DNA from: Betaproteobacteria bacterium
GTDB taxonomy: Bacteria; Bdellovibrionota_B; Oligoflexia; Silvanigrellales; Silvanigrellaceae
Direction of reading: 5' to 3'
Length of the DNA: 64,000 nt
Assembly: GCA_016868315.1 (NCBI GenBank)
Contig: VGHE01000002.1
Location: forward strand, 186,001 to 250,000
The position numbers and the translations under genes are program-made. Below are positions 1-8,708 of this stretch, piece by piece. The first letter of the stretch is position 1; each line of letters starts with the position of its first letter. The notes under the pieces were generated by a model. It searched no databases and was not told where the DNA came from. It worked only from the letters and a program-made list of their open reading frames with translations.

Positions 1-579
1 GATTTCGGCGCGCAGTGATTCACTGGTGAGTGGGTCGAGGGCGCTGAAGGGTTCGTCGAGATACAAGACCATGGGTTCGCCCACCATGGCTCGCGAGAGC
101 GACACCCGCTGTTTCATTCCTCCGCTCAGTTCACGCGGAAAAACATCTTCGTAGCTGGCAAGGCCAACGAGCTCTAGAATGCTGTCGACACGGGCAGTGC
201 GCTCGTGTTTGGGAAGATGCCTCACCGCGATTTCGACATTTTCACGCACGGTCATCCATGGAAACAGCGAAAAATTCTGAAAGACAAAAGAGACCAGTGG
301 GTCTTCGGGTTTCTCGGGCTGTGCGTAAGTGACGCCGCCGCGTGTTGGTTTGAGCAAGCCGGCCATACACTTTAGCAATGTGGACTTTCCGGATCCCGAT
401 GTCCCGAGGATGGCCAAGAACTCTCCGTCGTAGACGTCGAGGTTCATACCTTCGAGAACGGTAACCACGTTGCCGTTGGGGCGGACAAAATCTTTGCACA
501 GCGAACGGACAGAGACGACAGTCTTGCGCGTCTCTTTTGCGGGTTGCACAAACTGTATGTTTTGCGCAGGTCTAATCAT
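1..579 (-). CDS. NitT/TauT-type ABC transporter ATP-binding protein (partial, 3' end cut by window edge)
   Basis: The reading frame opens at the ATG at 579 and is still open at base 1, giving 193 residues of the N-terminal part. It carries the ABC ATPase motifs in order: Walker A GTSGSGKST near residue 59, Q-loop QNFSLFP, signature LSGGMKQR, and Walker B VLYLDEP. The closest family pattern is the nitrate/sulfonate/taurine ATPase group (SsuB/TauB/NrtD-like). It lies 30 bases downstream of a double-domain permease on the same strand, so the two should form one importer acting at the inner membrane. No substrate-binding protein is in the window, so the substrate cannot be named. The C-terminal H-loop is beyond the edge. 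Confidence 0.9.
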   Translation of the reverse strand, partial: MIRPAQNIQFVQPAKETRKTVVSVRSLCKDFVRPNGNVVTVLEGMNLDVYDGEFLAILGTSGSGKSTLLKCMAGLLKPTRGGVTYAQPEKPEDPLVSFVFQNFSLFPWMTVRENVEIAVRHLPKHERTARVDSILELVGLASYEDVFPRELSGGMKQRVSLSRAMVGEPMVLYLDEPFSALDPLTSESLRAEI

Positions 580-609
580 GCGAGTTCCTGTTTTGTCTGT
601 CGCAGTTCA

Positions 610-2406
610 TCATGGTTTGAGCTCCTCAACGTATTGATGCAGAGAGCGCCAGACAGTTCTGTTCAAAATAATCAGCGCGATAGTGATAACAATGATGGCT
701 GCGACTAGGCGCTGATAATTCCCATGTGTTGTGGCCTGAGTGATTTCTGCGCCAATTCCTGTCGAGTGCAAGCGTCCATCGGGGAATTCCACGATTTCTG
801 CCACGATGCTGGCGTTCCATGCGCCTCCGGCAGCCGTAATCCAGCCTGTCAGCAGCGAAGGGAAAATCGCGGGGAAATAGAGTTTCGTGAAACGATCTTT
901 GAGCGAGAAACCATAAACTTGAGCAACAATCTGCAGGTCTTGAGGAATTCGGCTGGCTCCGGAAATGATATTGAAGAGCAGATACCATTGGTTTCCTATG
1001 GTCATCAGCAGCGTTGCTGCAAGCAAAGGATTCATGTTCGATTGAGCCATGCTCATGGCAATCAATGGAAAGAGTACGGGGGCGGGGAACGCCGCCAGAT
1101 TCTGGATCACAGGTGCGACGCGGCGGCTGATTTTTGGTGACATGCCAATCCACAACCCCGCAGGAATTGTCCAGAGCGAAGCGAGAAAGATTACCCCCAA
1201 GACCTTGAGGAAGGTCAGTGCCAGCGCATTGATGAGCTCAAGCCAGTCGGAACGTGTCACTTGTGCCATGCTCATGGCCAGATTTGGAATTGCTGGCAAA
1301 AGAAGGAACGCAACAATGCCTAACAAGAATCCAGAGAGCCATCGCGCAAGGGCGATAAACTGCGCGCGTGCCTTTGTTTCCAGAAGTTGATTTGGCTTGA
1401 CCACCTGCCGCCAGCGTCCCAGCGCTCCTGCCTTTTGTTCTGGGTTAAGCGTGGGCAGGGATTCTTTTAGTTTTTTCCGCTTACGGAATTCTCTCAGGTT
1501 GCTCATCGCTCTGCCGAGCAACTCGGAGAGATTCTGCGTTATGCGAGAACGGCGTAAAAGATCGAGAAAGACCGAGCGTGCTCCGGAAGGATCAACTTCT
1601 GAGGATTCGCGATAGCGCATACTCCAAGCTATCAGTGGGCGCCACAGCAGAAAGTCCACACCCCAGACCATGGCTATCAAACAGGCAAGTCCCGCAACGA
1701 ATGAACCATACTCTTGGTTTTCAAAGGTAACACTGAGAAAGCTACCGAGTCCGGGAAGCCGATAGCTTTTGTCGCCAAGAACGAAGCCTTCGCATAACGT
1801 GAGGAAAAACCATCCGCCGGCCATGGACATCATGCCGTTGTAAACTAATGGACCAAGCCCGCTGGGCAGATCGAGACGCGTCAGTCGTTCTAAGGGCGAG
1901 AGCCGCAACAGCTTGGCGTAGTCTTTGAGCTCAGCATTTTGCCCACGCTGACTTTCGTAGTAAGCAAAAACGAGATTCCACACCTGACCGGTGACAATCA
2001 TGAGAATGCAGGCGATCTCGAGTCCCCAACGGCTATTGGGAAATAATTGGGTGAGTGCAAGCACAAAGCCAGGAAGAAAGGTCAGAACAGGAAGGCTTTG
2101 CAGCACATCCAAAATTGGTATCATCAGACGTTCGTTGCGCTCGTTGCGAGCAGCGATTGTTCCGTATGCAATTGCAAATGAATAGCTGATGATGAGTGCG
2201 AGTAGGCTGCGGATTAGTGAAAGTCCGGCGTATTTGGGAAGTGCGCTGAGATCGGAGCTGATGACCACAGATTCTGTGTACGGAGCGCTTCCTACGGAAA
2301 TAAAGTGCCCCAGTGCGAGCCCCACAAGGATGACCACACCGAGAGTGAGCAATTCAGCAGCAAGGTATGAGCCATGTTCCACTACGGGACGTGAGGCGAT
2401 ACGCAT
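610..2406 (-). CDS. ABC transporter permease, two fused BPD_transp_1 domains (NitT/TauT family)
   Basis: This 598-residue integral membrane protein has two copies of the binding-protein-dependent permease domain, at about residues 55-270 and 380-595, joined by a charged cytoplasmic linker (about 270-350). Each half has an EAA-loop-like stretch before its last helices: residues around LSPLERLTRLDLP in the first half and FSLKDRFTKLYFP in the second. In this family the two pore halves are usually two copies of one ~260-residue subunit; here they are a single polypeptide, as in some anaerobic and delta-type bacterial importers. It pairs with the ATPase immediately downstream. The substrate is unknown because no periplasmic binding protein is visible. 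GGAG lies about 10 bases before the start. Confidence 0.88.
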   Translation of the reverse strand: MRIASRPVVEHGSYLAAELLTLGVVILVGLALGHFISVGSAPYTESVVISSDLSALPKYAGLSLIRSLLALIISYSFAIAYGTIAARNERNERLMIPILDVLQSLPVLTFLPGFVLALTQLFPNSRWGLEIACILMIVTGQVWNLVFAYYESQRGQNAELKDYAKLLRLSPLERLTRLDLPSGLGPLVYNGMMSMAGGWFFLTLCEGFVLGDKSYRLPGLGSFLSVTFENQEYGSFVAGLACLIAMVWGVDFLLWRPLIAWSMRYRESSEVDPSGARSVFLDLLRRSRITQNLSELLGRAMSNLREFRKRKKLKESLPTLNPEQKAGALGRWRQVVKPNQLLETKARAQFIALARWLSGFLLGIVAFLLLPAIPNLAMSMAQVTRSDWLELINALALTFLKVLGVIFLASLWTIPAGLWIGMSPKISRRVAPVIQNLAAFPAPVLFPLIAMSMAQSNMNPLLAATLLMTIGNQWYLLFNIISGASRIPQDLQIVAQVYGFSLKDRFTKLYFPAIFPSLLTGWITAAGGAWNASIVAEIVEFPDGRLHSTGIGAEITQATTHGNYQRLVAAIIVITIALIILNRTVWRSLHQYVEELKP

Positions 2407-2427
2407 GAGCCCTGACTCCAGTCATTT

Positions 2428-3372
2428 TCACAGCTCCGAAAGTCGCGCATGGAGTTGCGCCAACGCACAATGTGCGACAATCGAAACACTATTTGCCAGG
2501 TTCAAGCTTCTCACACCGCGGTCAAACATCGGTATCGTAACAAGATGCCCACGTTGGTTTTCTTTGCAGTCGGATAAAATATGCCGGGGAATGCCCGTGG
2601 TTTCGGCACCGAAAACAAGAAGGTCACCGGGCTCGTAGAGAAATTCAGAGGGCGAAGTTTGCCCACCCGTTTCGATCAGAACGAGGCGACGAAATGGGCG
2701 TGTGCGCAGGAACGCATCCCAAGATTCGTGCACATACAACTCAACAAATGGCCAATAATCGAGGCCGGCTCGGCGAAAGCTCTTTTCTGAGACGTCAAAG
2801 CCGAGCGGTTCGATAAGATGCAGCCGGCAGGTCATTGCAGCGCAAAGACGAGCGATCGTGCCCGTGTTGGGAGGGATCTGTGGTGAATAGAGAACAATTT
2901 CTGGATGGAAATCCCTGAGCTGGGCAACCGATGATTCCGTGAGACTGCCATCATCCTCGCGTTCGAGGCGGGGTAAAAGCTGTGTGGGGGGCTGGTTTTG
3001 AAGACGTGAGAGGGGAGTGAGCCCCTTGAAACTTGCCTCAGTTGCCGACCTGTCGAGTGGGTCTTTACGGCGCGCCCTGCGTTCGAGACGCAGGCGTGTT
3101 TCTTGCGTTTCAAGACCCAATTCGCGGCTCATCAGAGCGATGGTCTCTTCAAGAATATCGTGAACTGGATTCTCTGCACGCGGTGTGTCGTTCATGCTCT
3201 GCAGAATCTGCCCGGTCAACGTGAGAACCTGTGCGCGAATGTCATCGCGTGAAAGTTCTCGTTCGGTTGTTTCGAGTGTCCGGGCGTATGTTTTGATGGC
3301 CTGAGCGAGCCAGCCGCGCGCGGTGTTGCGACTGCGTCGCCTGAGCTTCTTGATTGTGCGGTCAGTGCTCAT
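2428..3372 (-). CDS. trmL: TrmL-like tRNA (cytidine/uridine-2'-O-)-methyltransferase with N-terminal extension
   Basis: Residues ~155-314 match the SPOUT methyltransferase TrmL, which methylates the ribose of the wobble nucleotide (position 34) of tRNA-Leu. Visible marks are the start PEIVLYSPQIPPNTGTIARL, the central LVFGAETTGIP (SAM-binding knot), and IPMFDRGVRSLNLANSVSI near the end. TrmL of E. coli is about 157 residues, so the first ~150 residues are extra: they are Arg-rich and predicted helical, with no domain I recognise, and could be an RNA-binding appendage. The start overlaps the stop of engB by ATGA, so the two are probably translationally coupled. The family call is firm; the exact tRNA target is inferred. 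Confidence 0.85.
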   Translation of the reverse strand: MSTDRTIKKLRRRSRNTARGWLAQAIKTYARTLETTERELSRDDIRAQVLTLTGQILQSMNDTPRAENPVHDILEETIALMSRELGLETQETRLRLERRARRKDPLDRSATEASFKGLTPLSRLQNQPPTQLLPRLEREDDGSLTESSVAQLRDFHPEIVLYSPQIPPNTGTIARLCAAMTCRLHLIEPLGFDVSEKSFRRAGLDYWPFVELYVHESWDAFLRTRPFRRLVLIETGGQTSPSEFLYEPGDLLVFGAETTGIPRHILSDCKENQRGHLVTIPMFDRGVRSLNLANSVSIVAHCALAQLHARLSEL

Positions 3373-4022
3373 ACGCGGCGCGGTTCATTTTGCAGAAGTC
3401 CGGCGAGGCCGCTCATGACTTCCTGCATTCCCATTTTTTGAAGAGTACTTGTTGTGACGACCATGCCGGGAGCAAGTCCCAGCTGTTTGTTGCGCTCTCG
3501 AATCACCATACCCAGTTGTGCTTTGGTAAGTTTGTCGCATTTGGTGAGCACGAGCAGCACGTTCAGGTCGTGATCAAGGAACCACTGAGCGAGGTTGATG
3601 TCTTCATCGGTGACTTCGCGCCGCACATCCATAAGGAACAGGATGCCGAGTAGCGAACTTCTTCTTTCGAAAAAAACACGCATGGCATCTGCCCAGTGCG
3701 CCTGAGTCTCACGGGGTGAGAAAGCAAAGCCATAGCCCGGGAGGTCGATGAGCCGAAAGACCCCACGTTCAGCGCTGAAAACATTCATGAGCTGCGTGCG
3801 TCCGGGTGTCGAACTGACACGAGCCAGCTGCTTTTGCCCTGCTAGAAAATTAAGCAATGAGCTCTTGCCAACGTTACTGCGTCCAACCAGCGCCACCTCA
3901 GGGAGATTGTTCTCGGGAAGTTCCTCGAGCTTGCTGGCTGAAGTCACAAACTCCATGCGCAAGGGGATTTTTCTCAGCATCAGCTGTTGGATGAAAGAGT
4001 CAGGAACGGGTGTATAGCTCAT
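3369..4022 (-). CDS. engB: ribosome biogenesis GTP-binding protein YsxC/EngB
   Basis: This 217-residue TRAFAC GTPase assists assembly of the large ribosomal subunit. The G1 loop is GRSNVGKSS, G3 is DLPGYGFA and G4 is TKCD, each as in YihA/YsxC, and the length is normal for the family. An ATG 108 bases upstream (4130) is in frame, but it would run into the divergent lpdA gene and add 36 residues unlike the family, so I chose the ATG at 4022. The stop overlaps the downstream trmL-like start. Two translation/ribosome functions are thus co-expressed, with the ABC permease possibly following in the same transcript 21 bases further on. Confidence 0.93.
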   Translation of the reverse strand: MSYTPVPDSFIQQLMLRKIPLRMEFVTSASKLEELPENNLPEVALVGRSNVGKSSLLNFLAGQKQLARVSSTPGRTQLMNVFSAERGVFRLIDLPGYGFAFSPRETQAHWADAMRVFFERRSSLLGILFLMDVRREVTDEDINLAQWFLDHDLNVLLVLTKCDKLTKAQLGMVIRERNKQLGLAPGMVVTTSTLQKMGMQEVMSGLAGLLQNEPRRV

Positions 4023-4044
4023 GGGGTGTAATCCAGCGGGTGAG

Positions 4045-4073
4045 TTGCCTTTTTGGGTCGGCGGGTCTAGATA
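4045..4073 (+). promoter_or_regulatory. candidate sigma-70 promoter for lpdA-E2
   Basis: TTGCCT at 4045-4050 and TAGATA at 4068-4073 are separated by 17 bases, about 50 bases before the lpdA start. The match is modest (4/6 and 3/6), but this is the only reasonable pair in the engB/lpdA divergent gap. Confidence 0.3.
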
Positions 4074-4122
4074 GCAAGCCCGGGCGGCATTGGCCCGCGT
4101 GTTATGACCCAGGAGAGTAAAA

Positions 4123-5538
4123 ATGTCCACATCTTATGATCTCGTGGTGATTGGTAGTGGCCCTGCTGGCTACGTTGCAGCTATTCACGGTGCCCAAAGT
4201 GGCTTGAAAACAGCGCTGATTGAAAAGAAAGACTGGCTCGGCGGAACCTGTCTGAATGTGGGCTGTATCCCGACCAAGGCGATGCTCCATTCGGCAAGCA
4301 TGTACGAAAAAGCCAGCAAGCTGGCCTCATACGGGGTCAAAATCACGGGCGCCGACAAACCCGGCGGCATCACCCTAGACTTTCCACAGGTGAACAAGCG
4401 CAAGGACGAGATCGTCAAGCACGTCAACGGCGGCGTGGCGTTCCTCATGAAGAAAAACAAGATCGACGTCATCCGTGGTATGGGTCGTCTGGCTGGTGCT
4501 GGTCAGGTTGAAGTCACCGCGGCCGACGGAAGCAAAAGCAAGCTGCAGGCGAAAAACATCATCCTTGCAACAGGCTCAAAAGTGCGTGAATTGCCGCACA
4601 TCAAGATCGACGGCAAGGATATCCTGAGCTCCGATCACATCTTGTATCTCGATAAAGTCCCTGAGAGTCTTGCTATTCTTGGTGGCGGAGTCGTTGGTTC
4701 TGAATTTGCATCTTGCTTCGGCCGTTTCGGTTCGAAGGTTGCCATCTTTGAAATGAGCGAACAGCTTGTTCCGAGCGAGGATTTCGAAACTGCGGCGGAA
4801 CTGGCGAAGGCTCTCAAGAAGCAAAATGTGGAAATCTTCACGAGCATCAAAGTGAAGAGTATCACCGCTAAGGGTGGTAAAGTTGAAGTGTTGGTTGAAG
4901 GTGAAGCGGCGCCACGTGTGTTCGAGAAAGCCCTCATCAGCGTGGGCCGCGCGCCTGTGACCGAAGACATTGGGCTTGAGACTGTTGGCATCAAGGCTGA
5001 TGCACGTGGTTTCATTCCTGTGGATTTGAAGAACTACAAAACCACTGCAGCAAACGTTTATGCGGTTGGCGACATCATCCCAACGCCTCAATTAGCTCAC
5101 ACAGCATCTGCCGAAGCTATGTTTGCGGTTGATATTATCGCCGGCAAAAAGCGCACTCCTATCAATTATCTCACCAACCCAGGTGCAATTTATACCTATC
5201 CCGAAGTCGCCAGCATCGGCTTGCGTGAACAGGATTTGAAGAAAGAGGGACGTGAGTACAGTGTTGGCAAATTCCCGTTTTCTGCGATTGCTAAGGCGCG
5301 GATCGAAGATGCCTCCGATGGTTTTGTGAAAATCCTGACCGACAAAAAATACGGCGAAATTCTGGGCGTGCATATTGTGCATGCCAAGGCAACTGAGCTC
5401 ATTGCAGAATTTAGCTTGGGCAACAATCTCGAGATGACCATCGATGAGCTGGCTCACACCATTCATCCTCATCCGACCATCTCAGAGACGGTTCTTGAAG
5501 CTGCTCATGCAGCAAAAGGACACGCGATCCATATCTGA
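4123..5538 (+). CDS. lpdA: dihydrolipoamide dehydrogenase (E3)
   Basis: This 471-residue flavoprotein reoxidises the dihydrolipoyl group of 2-oxo-acid dehydrogenase complexes (and glycine cleavage), passing electrons to NAD+. It shows the FAD fold GSGPAGYVAA near residue 11, the redox disulfide in GGTCLNVGCIP (C43, C48), a second dinucleotide-binding GGGVVGSEFA, the FAD-binding VYAVGDI and the catalytic C-terminal HPHPTISE. The length is typical. AGGAG lies just before the ATG. The E2 gene follows after 17 bases on the same strand, so E3 and E2 form an operon. The E1 genes are not in the window. Confidence 0.95.
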   Translation: MSTSYDLVVIGSGPAGYVAAIHGAQSGLKTALIEKKDWLGGTCLNVGCIPTKAMLHSASMYEKASKLASYGVKITGADKPGGITLDFPQVNKRKDEIVKHVNGGVAFLMKKNKIDVIRGMGRLAGAGQVEVTAADGSKSKLQAKNIILATGSKVRELPHIKIDGKDILSSDHILYLDKVPESLAILGGGVVGSEFASCFGRFGSKVAIFEMSEQLVPSEDFETAAELAKALKKQNVEIFTSIKVKSITAKGGKVEVLVEGEAAPRVFEKALISVGRAPVTEDIGLETVGIKADARGFIPVDLKNYKTTAANVYAVGDIIPTPQLAHTASAEAMFAVDIIAGKKRTPINYLTNPGAIYTYPEVASIGLREQDLKKEGREYSVGKFPFSAIAKARIEDASDGFVKILTDKKYGEILGVHIVHAKATELIAEFSLGNNLEMTIDELAHTIHPHPTISETVLEAAHAAKGHAIHI

Positions 5539-5555
5539 TTGGAGAACAGAGACAC

Positions 5556-6872
5556 ATGGCCACCAATGTATTGATGCCGCAGATGGGTGAATCCATCAAC
5601 GAGGGAACGCTGACCAAGTGGCACAAAAAAGTCGGTGACAAATTACAGCGCGAAGAGATTCTTTTTGAAATCTCGACCGACAAAGTCGACACCGAAATTC
5701 CGTCGCCGGTGAGCGGTGTGCTTGTTCAGATCCTAGCTAACGAAGGCACGGTTGTGGCCGTGAACTCGGTTGTGGCCATTGTCGATGAAAGCGGTGCGGG
5801 TGCATCGGCTGCAGCTCCACAAGCGAAAGTTGCACCAGCAGCCGCTGCGGCACCTGCAGCAGTCAAGCCAGCCCCTGCGGCCGCTGCTCCAGCCCCTGCA
5901 GCTGTCGCTGAGGTTGAGGACTCCAACCGCAATGTGAAGAGCAGTCCGCTTGTGCGTAAAATGGCTGCGGAACACAACATCGATCTCAGTAAAGTTGAAG
6001 GCACCGGTGAAAACGGCCGCATCAACAAACAAGATCTCGTCACATACATGGAAGCTGCAAAGAGCACCGGCAGTGGGTTGGTGGCTTCGGCTGCGCAAGC
6101 TGCATTCTCTGCGGTGAAGACAGCGTCTGCTGCGGCGGTGGATTCCACCGGAGGCCAGATCTCTGGTCTTGTAGATGGCGTTCGTGTTGAGCGCGTGCCC
6201 ATGACCCAAATGCGCAAGAAGATTGCTGAGCATATGGTCATGAGCAAACGCACCAGTCCTCATGTGACCAGCGTAATTGAAATTGATCTTCAAAAGATCG
6301 TCGACCTACGTGCAAAATTCAAAGACAAATTTGAATCACTGCACGGCTTCAAACTGAGCTTCATGCCGTTCTTTATGCACGCAGCTCTCGAGGGTATTAA
6401 AGCTGTTCCGATCGTGAACGCATCTGTCGATGGTGACACCATCGTCTACAAGAAAGACGTCAACCTCGGTATTGCCGTCGCTCTCGACTGGGGTCTGATT
6501 GTACCGGTCATCAAGAACTCCACAGAACGTAGTTTTGTGGGTCTTGCCCGTGAGCTCGAGTCGCTTGCAAACAAAGCACGCAACAAAAAGCTTGCGCCCG
6601 ACGATGTGAAGGGTGGAACTTTCTCGATTTCGAACTTCGGCGGGTTCGGCACCATCATCGGTCAGCCCATCATCAACCAGCCTCAGGTCGCGATTATGGG
6701 GATTGGTGCCATGGTCAAGAAGCCAGTGGTGGTGAATGATGCAATTGCGATTCGCACAACCTGCCACGTTGTTCTGAGTTTCGACCATCGTGTGATCGAC
6801 GGTTCCGACAGTGGCAAGTTCCTTTCTACGGTTAAGAACACCCTCGAAAATTGGTCCCTGCCGGTGGTGTGA
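5556..6872 (+). CDS. 2-oxo-acid dehydrogenase E2, dihydrolipoamide acyltransferase (2-oxoglutarate or branched-chain type)
   Basis: A 438-residue protein with the classic order: lipoyl domain (1-78, with the lipoylated Lys43 in STDKVDTE), an Ala/Pro-rich linker (~85-125), a peripheral subunit-binding domain (~130-165), a second linker, and the catalytic acyltransferase domain (~205-438) ending with the active-site pattern DHRVIDG. The start MPQMGESI together with STDKVDTE is the signature of OdhB/SucB and branched-chain E2 proteins rather than of pyruvate E2. Without the E1 gene I cannot decide between the two. It is co-transcribed with lpdA, and E2 and E3 are subunits of the same cytoplasmic complex. 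Confidence 0.92.
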   Translation: MATNVLMPQMGESINEGTLTKWHKKVGDKLQREEILFEISTDKVDTEIPSPVSGVLVQILANEGTVVAVNSVVAIVDESGAGASAAAPQAKVAPAAAAAPAAVKPAPAAAAPAPAAVAEVEDSNRNVKSSPLVRKMAAEHNIDLSKVEGTGENGRINKQDLVTYMEAAKSTGSGLVASAAQAAFSAVKTASAAAVDSTGGQISGLVDGVRVERVPMTQMRKKIAEHMVMSKRTSPHVTSVIEIDLQKIVDLRAKFKDKFESLHGFKLSFMPFFMHAALEGIKAVPIVNASVDGDTIVYKKDVNLGIAVALDWGLIVPVIKNSTERSFVGLARELESLANKARNKKLAPDDVKGGTFSISNFGGFGTIIGQPIINQPQVAIMGIGAMVKKPVVVNDAIAIRTTCHVVLSFDHRVIDGSDSGKFLSTVKNTLENWSLPVV

Positions 6873-6882
6873 GAAGGTTCGA

Positions 6883-8706
6883 GTGACCAAAGAGAACCAG
6901 TCTTCAGTGAGGTTTGTCTCCGGAGGAGCGCTTTGGTTCTCTGTGCCATTGCTGCTTTTCATCGACCAGTTCATCGTTCGTTCTTCGGGCATGAGCTGGT
7001 CTGATTTTTTGAGCTGGCGGTACTGGGCGAATCAAGTCATCTCGGCAGTTTTTCTTTCCGGTTTGATCGTTCTTCTCGGAGCCTATCTAGCCTCGCTTCG
7101 CAAGGCGGGACGCATCCGCTGGTTTTGGTTTGCATTGCTTATCAATGCAGTTGAGGTGGCAGCTCTTTACAGCCTCCAAGTGAATCATTTTTTAAGTTAT
7201 CAAAAGCCATTTAGTTCATTTGGCGTGCGCTTTGTGTTTGAAAATCCCAATCTCTTTCTTGAGCTCATGCGCGAAAACGTCGAGCTGCTGCAAACCGTGT
7301 TGCGTGTGGTTCCCTCGGTGTTAGTTTTTGCATTTGTGCTGCATGGATTTGCGCAGAGCATGCGGGTGTCTGTGGCTCACGTGAGCGCTGGTGCTGTAAG
7401 TCTTCTGGCAGCGTTGGGAGTGGCTACTTTTGCGTGGGCTTCTTCGCCAACAATGCAACATTCTCTGCTGAGCGCGAGTGCTGCATTCATGGATCTGCTG
7501 CGGATGCCGAACAATTTTTACACGACAAAGATTCCGGGCAATCGCAGTTTTAATGAACTCCAATGTCAGAAGCCTACCTCTGGAGAGACTCCTCCCTCGG
7601 TGATTTGGGTGGTGGGAGAAAGCTTGGTCGCAAAGCGCATGTCGCTCTATGGATACAGTCGACCAACAACCGATTTTCTAGTGCTGGAGTGGCAGCAGGA
7701 CAGGCTTGTGCGATTCAATAACGCAGTGAGTATTGGCACTGTGACACGCGTTTCACTTCCATATCTTTTTTTCGGCATCCAGGGGCCAGATAGCCACGGG
7801 CGTATCTATAGAACACCCTCGGTTTTCGATTTTGCGAAGGCTGCGGGATTGCACACTGCGTTCATCGGCGCTCAGGAATTACGCTGGGGCAATCAAGATA
7901 AAATTATTATCAATCAAAATGTTGATTTGTATAAATCAGGAACTGATTTCGAACGCTCTGCGGGTGTTTCCAAGGGAGCGGAGGATTTCAAGGTACTCAC
8001 AGAAGGTGCTTTGCCTTTTCTCAATTCAATCAATAAGCCCTTCTTCTTGGCACTACACATGGATGGAAGTCATTACCCCTATGCGAACCATTCGTTGCCG
8101 CGCTTCAAACGATTCCTTCCTGAATTGAGCCCGAACGACGACAATGCCTACGACAACACGGTTGTGCAACTTGATGCCTATATGCAAGAACTCATGGGTG
8201 TTGTGCGCGCGAAACATCCTCAGGCATGGGTCTTCTTTTCTTCCGATCATGGCCAAAATTTAACCAAAGAAGTTCGCTTCAACTCAGGCTATTCTGACAA
8301 TGTTATTCGCAATCCACTCTTCATCTTGCCGCCAGCCAGTCAGCTCGAAAAATTAGAGCAAAACAGCGGAGCACCTGTGTCTCAAGCTGATTTGTATGCA
8401 AGCACCTTGGCGTTGTGGGGCTGTACTTTACCTCAGCAATTGCGTCAGGATTCATTGTCTTTGTTTGATACGGTTCCTGCTGATCGCATCCGAGTTGTTT
8501 CTGGCTTGATGACATCTCACTTTGTCGACGAGACTGTCGCTGTGATTTTGCCCAATCGGCGAAAAATCGAAATAGACTATTCTAAAGGAGCGGTGACAAT
8601 GCATGACGGTCGCGTCGTTCCATTGTCGTCGTGGAACACACCTGCGCGGCGTTTTGTTGAACGCTTTGCTCAGCCTGATCTTTTGAGTCGCGAATCAATC
8701 CCATAA
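6883..8706 (+). CDS. phosphoethanolamine transferase-like membrane sulfatase-fold enzyme (EptA/CptA family)
   Basis: A GTG at 6883, preceded by GAGAAGG, avoids overlapping the E2 gene and gives 607 residues; an in-frame ATG at 6811 lies inside E2 and is rejected. Five N-terminal membrane helices (about 11-32, 52-72, 79-98, 135-155, 165-185) are followed by a periplasmic alkaline-phosphatase-fold domain. Family marks are VVGES (metal ligand E246), IGTVTRVSLP, in which T286 aligns with the nucleophile of EptA, HMDGSHYPY, and the metal site SSDHGQNL. EptA-type enzymes transfer phosphoethanolamine to lipid A or core sugars and change surface charge. The specific acceptor is not predictable. Convergent with the next gene, 2 bases apart. 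Confidence 0.8.
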   Translation: MTKENQSSVRFVSGGALWFSVPLLLFIDQFIVRSSGMSWSDFLSWRYWANQVISAVFLSGLIVLLGAYLASLRKAGRIRWFWFALLINAVEVAALYSLQVNHFLSYQKPFSSFGVRFVFENPNLFLELMRENVELLQTVLRVVPSVLVFAFVLHGFAQSMRVSVAHVSAGAVSLLAALGVATFAWASSPTMQHSLLSASAAFMDLLRMPNNFYTTKIPGNRSFNELQCQKPTSGETPPSVIWVVGESLVAKRMSLYGYSRPTTDFLVLEWQQDRLVRFNNAVSIGTVTRVSLPYLFFGIQGPDSHGRIYRTPSVFDFAKAAGLHTAFIGAQELRWGNQDKIIINQNVDLYKSGTDFERSAGVSKGAEDFKVLTEGALPFLNSINKPFFLALHMDGSHYPYANHSLPRFKRFLPELSPNDDNAYDNTVVQLDAYMQELMGVVRAKHPQAWVFFSSDHGQNLTKEVRFNSGYSDNVIRNPLFILPPASQLEKLEQNSGAPVSQADLYASTLALWGCTLPQQLRQDSLSLFDTVPADRIRVVSGLMTSHFVDETVAVILPNRRKIEIDYSKGAVTMHDGRVVPLSSWNTPARRFVERFAQPDLLSRESIP

Positions 8707-8708
8707 AT

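Noticed and set aside
4023-4130. Longer start of EngB at 4130
   Set aside because: Adds 36 residues unlike the family and would overlap the divergent lpdA start.
5733-6293. Long minus-strand ORFs opposite the E2 gene (for example 186 residues)
   Set aside because: They are shadows of the Ala/Pro-rich E2 coding strand with no family signal.
6811-6882. ATG start for the phosphoethanolamine-transferase-like gene inside E2
   Set aside because: It lies in the E2 coding region; the GTG at 6883 has a good GAGAAGG ribosome site.
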